64,000 bases of DNA from Cristatella mucedo (lineage: Eukaryota > Bryozoa > Phylactolaemata > Cristatellidae), in contig WPIO01000078.1 in the NCBI GenBank assembly GCA_009760855.2, forward strand, positions 1,111,001 through 1,175,000, written 5' to 3'. The position numbers and the translations under genes were made by a program. This document shows, in pieces, positions 24,012 to 64,000 of this stretch; position 1 is the first letter of the stretch; every line of letters begins with the position of its first letter. The notes below the pieces were generated by a model that was given only the letters and a program-made list of their open reading frames with translations, searched no databases and was not told the DNA's origin.

Positions 24012-24665
24012 ATCCATGTATCTCCGTATCTCCGTCTGTAACTCCACAAAGGCACAATGACTATGTGGGCGTTACGCAGGAGAGCTTTGTACTGCGAACT
24101 CACAGCCTAAGCGGCTTTCGGTACGCATTCGGTAGCCAAAAGACTTCGTCTCACGCAACAAAGAGAAAGTGGGAAGCATAGCAGAGTCAGGAGAGCAGTT
24201 GAGATTGTGAGTAGCATAGAAGTAGAAGCTCAGGACCGCTGAAAAGGATGTTCCATAGTCGGCAGTAGGAGAGTAGTTGTCGTTGCGTAAGAATTGTGGA
24301 AGCGAGTTCCACAGTCTAGGACCTGCAGAGCTAAAGCTTCTGTCGACAACGGTCTTTAAGCGGAGGAATGGGACAGCTAATTGATTGTCCACACAGGACC
24401 TGAGGGTTCGAGCAGGCTGAAACTGATGCAGCAGTTCAGCTAGGTACGGAGGAGCCATGCCGTGGCGGGCCTCGTGGGTAAGCGTAAGAACTTTGCTCTG
24501 TATCCTTTGCTCAACCGGCAACCATCCTAGCTCTTTCAGCAAAGGAGACACGTGCTCAAACCGCTGGGACTTGAAGACTAGCCTTGCAGCCATGTTCATA
24601 GTCCGCTGTAGTGGCATAATAGCTTTCTTTGGCAGCCCAGCCAAGAGGGAATTACAATAATCATC
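24012..24665 (-). mobile_element. LINE-B copy (RT C-terminal fragment)
   Basis: Minus-strand open block of 190 codons: GLPKKAIMPLQRTMNMAARL, ELGWLPVEQRIQSKVLTLTH, MAPPYLAELL and SSAGPRLWNSLPQFLRNDN. This is the same C-terminal region as L2-A but clearly another family. The 3' end is TTTGTGGAGTTACAGACGGA with GGAGATAC repeats. Confidence 0.8.
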
Positions 24666-24699
24666 ACGTTCGAACTCTTTCTAAGACTAAGAACGGTCC

Positions 24700-24880
24700 C
24701 TGAGCCTTAAGCCGCAGGGGCAAAGCGCTCTCACTTCTTGACCCAGGTCACGTGGGCTCGAGTCCCAGAGCAGGCGGCAGTTCTTTATCGCCTTGGCAAG
24801 AGGGTGCGATGGCAGCCAGCACTGCGGCTCTTCCGCCCGCCATATAAATGAGGCTGTTTACTCAGCCTTTAACCTTTTCT
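24700..24880 (+). mobile_element. SINE-A copy
   Basis: GGGCTCGAGTCC B box, TTTATCGCCTTGGCAAG body, CCATATAAATGAGGCTGTTT end. Confidence 0.7.
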
Positions 24881-25209
24881 GTACTCTCTACCACGGTGGC
24901 TGCTAAGAGTCAGAGCAGCTCTCTCTGGTTCTGTCTAGTATGGATTCTACTGTCATTCATTTTCGGTTGGGCTACCGCAATAGCAGCCACAGCTCCGAAG
25001 CTGGTGATGATGATGAGTATCGCTGCAATGACACTACACAAAATCGCTGAGGTTCAGCCACGCGTCTCCACGTGCTGAACGACCTTTGATACTGTTCTGG
25101 TTGATCAACAGATGCAGAGCAGAATTCTTGCTCTGACTTTGGCATACCCGCCATGGCTTCTTTGTGCTCGGCTGAGCTGACGCACCAGCTAATGCTTACC
25201 TAATGTAGC

Positions 25210-25535
25210 CTCTATGTGACCTGTATAGACTGTAAATCAGCCGCTCCTTTCCTACGCTTACAGCCTGTTGGCGGCAAACGTTTTGGCTTGGTAGATCCTA
25301 GACTTCGGAACTCACGTTTACGATTGTTAGGCTGCGACACATTCTCTTCTGCAGCCTACTTACTGTCTGTGGCATTTCCTTTCCGGTCGTCCCGAGCTAT
25401 TACTTTCATGCTACTCACATCGTTTAAAGTCGCTTAGGCTTTCAGTGTGCTATAGAGAACTCTGCAGCATAAAACCCTCTTAGTCTGCATGGTTTTGTCG
25501 AGTTACATACAGAGATATATTGAATTACACAGTTT
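25210..25535 (+). mobile_element. LINE-B 3' end
   Basis: Reads AAPFLRLQPVGGKRFGLVDP then RLRNSRLRLLG, divergent from 24072-24644, followed by TTTAAAGTCGCTTAGGCTTT and a tail GTCGAGTTACATACAGAGAT. Confidence 0.7.
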
Positions 25536-26224
25536 GAATTCACCACTGACGTTCCAGTCGTAGTCCTTATACTTCACTGTAATCAATCAGCAACATCTTG
25601 ATCCTGGCGAAGTCCAGACGATTTGCCCAGAGTGAGCTGTAGGAGAGACCGGTACTTGTTCCGGTAATGATGCATCACGGCTCTGAGGCTACTGGATGAG
25701 CTGTCAATGAATAGGGCCATTCACTGGGGGGGGGGAGGGTTTACTGGTGATTCTTATAGCCTCGAATAGACCGTCCACATTACAACTGATGGGCGGCCCT
25801 AGCATACGGACAAAAGAAGTTTATAAAAATTGGCAACACCTACTCTGATATAATACTTTCAAACGCTCAGCCACCAACCAGTTCCTTTTCGTGAGCATAG
25901 ATGTCAGAAGCACAGCATTGATTGGACTTGGTAAGCTCAAGGTCTCGGATCGGATCAATGGCTGAGGAAGTACAGATTTCACTCCTCGGCCGCATCTGCC
26001 ACTAAGATGTAGATCTTTACTACCTTCCTCACTGTCTGACTTCCCTCTCTCTCTCTCTCTCTCTCCAAGATTGTCTATCAATCATAATCCGGAGGGGGTG
26101 GAGAGCTCAGCACAGAGCCGTACAGGAGCAATGGACGAAGGAATGTGTGGGTACATGCCGAGAGGCCCTTTACAGTTCGTTTCGTGGAAGGGGTCGCCAC
26201 GCAGAAGTACTGCTTAGCTTAGTA
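25536..26224. other. No gene recognised
   Basis: A short (CT)n at about 26045-26065; otherwise nothing. Confidence 0.4.
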
Positions 26225-26395
26225 TTTAAAAGAACTTAAAAAATGCATCTATTTATGACAGCATTTAGTGGGTTTCTGTGATTCGTCCTTAATGTGCTTA
26301 TGCGTGCTGACTGTTGCATGCTGCCACTTACCACACTTGCATGCTGACCCTGCGCACGCCACCCCTAACCATGCGACCTTGACCTTGTATCAGCT
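26225..26395 (+). mobile_element. L2-A 3' fragment
   Basis: TTTAAAAGAACTTAAAAAAT, GCGTGCTGACTGTTGCATGC and ACCCCTAACCATGCGACC. A similar tail-like block is at about 26600-26700. Confidence 0.65.
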
Positions 26396-26714
26396 AAACA
26401 AGCATTGGCTTTCCCTTCGCCCCCGCCCCCCAGTGAGCATGTCTTTTTTGTTCCTGTGCTGTGCTCTGCGTGCTTATCTGTGCATAGTTCAGCACACGTT
26501 GCTGACAAGAGGTAGAACCAATGTGGTGGCCCTGGGTGTCTACTTGTTTGCTTGTTCGTGCTTGTCTAAGCGTGATACCGTATATGTCACTAACCATTGG
26601 TTATTGATTCCCTTGCAGAGTTGTAAAGCACACGGATAGCGATTTCGTTCTCTAAAGGTTCTATGCGAACGACCTATAATTACAATAATTACTAATATAT
26701 TTCCTACAGCCGTA

Positions 26715-26835
26715 ATACTAATGATGCATTTGCATGGCGCCTTCGGAGAACTTAATCTCTTTCCAGGCACTTTACATATGCTGTGACGGAAGCACGGGAG
26801 GCAGGCTTGGTCGAATGGTTAGTGGTAGAAACTGG
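26715..26835 (-). mobile_element. L2-A 3' tail
   Basis: TTCGGAGAACTTAATCTCTT and CAGGCACTTTACATATGCTG, complement of the L2-A end. Confidence 0.65.
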
Positions 26836-28508
26836 CCAAGGTTGGCAACAGACTTAGCTCGCAATTAGTTCCGAGTTTCAATCCACACGGTTGGGGTGCA
26901 CACCGCCCTTCGAAAAGCTTAGCAGATTAGACACAGACTGATTCTGCACATATTGACAGCTGATATTACACGAAGTGCCCCAGGCTATATGTTGAGCCCA
27001 GCAGCAGAAGCCTCAGCGGCAACCCGAGAACGAACTCGGGCGATAAAAATAGCTCGCGATAAAGCTGAATGGCAAGCACGATTCTGCCACTGGCTGCCAC
27101 CTGCTGTATTGTGACATTTGTGAGGCATCAGCATCAAAGGGAGCTCTTTGAACCAACCAGTGACCTATTACTCGGTACCAAGTGCCTTGCAGAGCGCATC
27201 TGCGAGCATGCTAATCGCACCAAGGTGTACATACAAGCAGCAGTCCCAAAGATTAATAGATTTAGTTATGTTAAAATATATTAAACAGTACTGGACAAAT
27301 TTACAACAAGGAAGCTCATATTCAAATTAGCCTTGTATACAAACAACATTGTCATGACGTCGGGGCAAAACCAAATGACTATTGGGTGACTACACGCTAT
27401 GCCTGACCCACTTCTCCCATCGACAGAAACACCAGCTGATTGCGAATACAGACTGGTGCCACCCTAAAGCATTAATATCAACGCGGGCACCTTTTTTAAG
27501 AAAGGAAACGCTTACCGATCTACGAGGCCACAGATCAATCGCCACGAAGAAAGGTTCACTAATGACGACTTTGCCTAGCCGATCTACCCTGCCACAATAT
27601 TCCACTTCCCCGAGCCGATCGACAGGTGAGTTAGACTAGGGACAGCTCACTCACACGGGCGGCAGACAGCTGCCGACAGCCAACCGCCCGCAGGAGACCA
27701 GAAGCAGCAGCAGCAGCGACGGCAGCGGCCGCACAAGCGCGGCGAGACAGTCCGGCAGCCACACCGACGCAAGCACCGACGCAATGAGTTGATGGCGACA
27801 GCCGGCGAGTGCAGCGCAGCGAACTCGACGAACGATAAAAAGCGATAAGCGGATCGAAGCCCAGTCGCTTTCCAAGGTGGAGCAGAGGCAGAGGGCAGAG
27901 GGCACAGCGGCAGCCGCTCGTCGGCTCTCGCGGACGAGACACGTCGGTCGAGACACTGCCTGCCTTCTGGTCGAGGGAGATGGCAGCGGCAGCAACGCGA
28001 TGCAGCCACCAACTACCTGAAGCGGCTGCCTGGTCCACAGCCAAAAACCTCGTCACTGCAAGCTCGGCAGTGACTGTGCCGCTGTGAGTTTCGGACCAGC
28101 AAAGGCGGGCAGGCAGGCGGCCAAAGAAAAAAGCAGACGGCCAAGATCAACAATCCTGACAGTCCTCCTGACAGCAGCGGCAGCAGCCGTCGGTCCCAGA
28201 CGCCCAGAGGTAGACATTACATCGTCGGCGAAGCGCTGACCTGAGCAGCTGATCCAGTCTTCGTCAAACGCGCATCGCGGAGCCGGCTCGCGAATAGACA
28301 GCTGCTGGAGTTCACCGCACCGCCGCACTTGTTCGCGCCGAGCTGCCACGTTCTCATCCCGCGAGCAGCTAAAGAGTTCGGTTCGCAGTCCTTCCGGAAT
28401 GAGTCCGCCCGTCCGGCCAGCGCACTACCGTCCCGCGACGGCCTCGAGGTCGGAACACAGGGGCGAAGCTGGGCGGAAGCGGAAGTCGGCGTAAGCTGAC
28501 GATGGAGC
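26836..28508. other. Region 3' of FoxP; GC-rich part possibly 3' UTR
   Basis: The part from about 27630 to 28508 is GC-rich and open in all three minus frames, which GC-rich DNA does by chance; none of the translations resembles a known protein. It follows the predicted FoxP stop directly, so 3' UTR is the simplest reading. I found no AATAAA on the minus strand between 27000 and 28508. Nothing recognised in 26836-27630. Confidence 0.35.
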
Positions 28509-63917
<35,409 letters not shown>

Positions 63918-64000
63918 CGGTCAGCAGGCTACAATTCGAAGGAGTCACAAGCCGGTGGTCAGACGCCTGAGTGCCAGCAACGACCGAAGCAGCCGCCTCG

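Noticed and set aside
27631-28056. Three overlapping minus-strand open frames of 114-141 codons
   Set aside because: All three frames are open together, which reflects GC-rich composition; no recognisable domain. Left as possible 3' UTR.

Overview
This is animal nuclear DNA: spliced genes with GT/AG introns, LINE and tRNA-derived SINE copies, and very many dinucleotide and trinucleotide repeats. There is no sign of a bacterial operon, CRISPR array or organelle sequence. The one gene I can identify is a FoxP-family transcription factor on the minus strand. Its forkhead, zinc finger and zipper are typical FoxP, and the wording of the forkhead (for example [10 protein letters not shown]) looks to me like lophotrochozoan/spiralian FoxP. 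The phylum is not determined.

Left part (about 1-27 kb): AT-leaning, gene-poor DNA made largely of 5'-truncated copies of one L2/CR1-clade LINE (called L2-A here), a second related LINE (LINE-B) and two tRNA-derived SINE families (SINE-A, SINE-B). L2-A copies are often nested. One at 15118-16797 sits inside an older L2-A tail and is flanked by a CATAT duplication. Another copy carries a 2.07-kb array of a 24-bp unit at 5551-7619 that grew out of the LINE's own coding sequence. A CpG-dense patch lies at about 19150-19690. I recognise no conserved host gene here.

Right part (about 28.5-64 kb): the FoxP gene, read from right to left. Eleven coding exons can be joined with consistent splice phases: 63917-63678, 57840-57445, 53648-53408, 43131-42937, 42682-42559, 36860-36590, 35295-35043, 33877-33801, 30477-30376, 30245-29839 and 28719-28509. 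The sum is 2517 nt, or 838 codons plus stop. Order of domains: Ser/Ala-rich N-terminus, Gln/Ala-rich region, the MSPGEMQQLWKEV motif, a C2H2 zinc finger split by an intron, the leucine zipper, a Gly/Ser linker, a forkhead over three exons, and an acidic C-terminus. Exons 3-10 are firm; exon 1, the 5' edge of exon 2 and exon 11 are inferred from signals and phase.

The introns hold nearly all of the window's long microsatellites (CT/GA, CA/GT, and a 738-bp GGA tract), two short perfect hairpins, and further L2-A, LINE-B and SINE-A pieces. The most unusual observations are the LINE-born minisatellite, the sharing of a 3' tail between SINE-B and L2-A, a FoxP stop codon that coincides with a splice donor, and the two perfect intronic hairpins.
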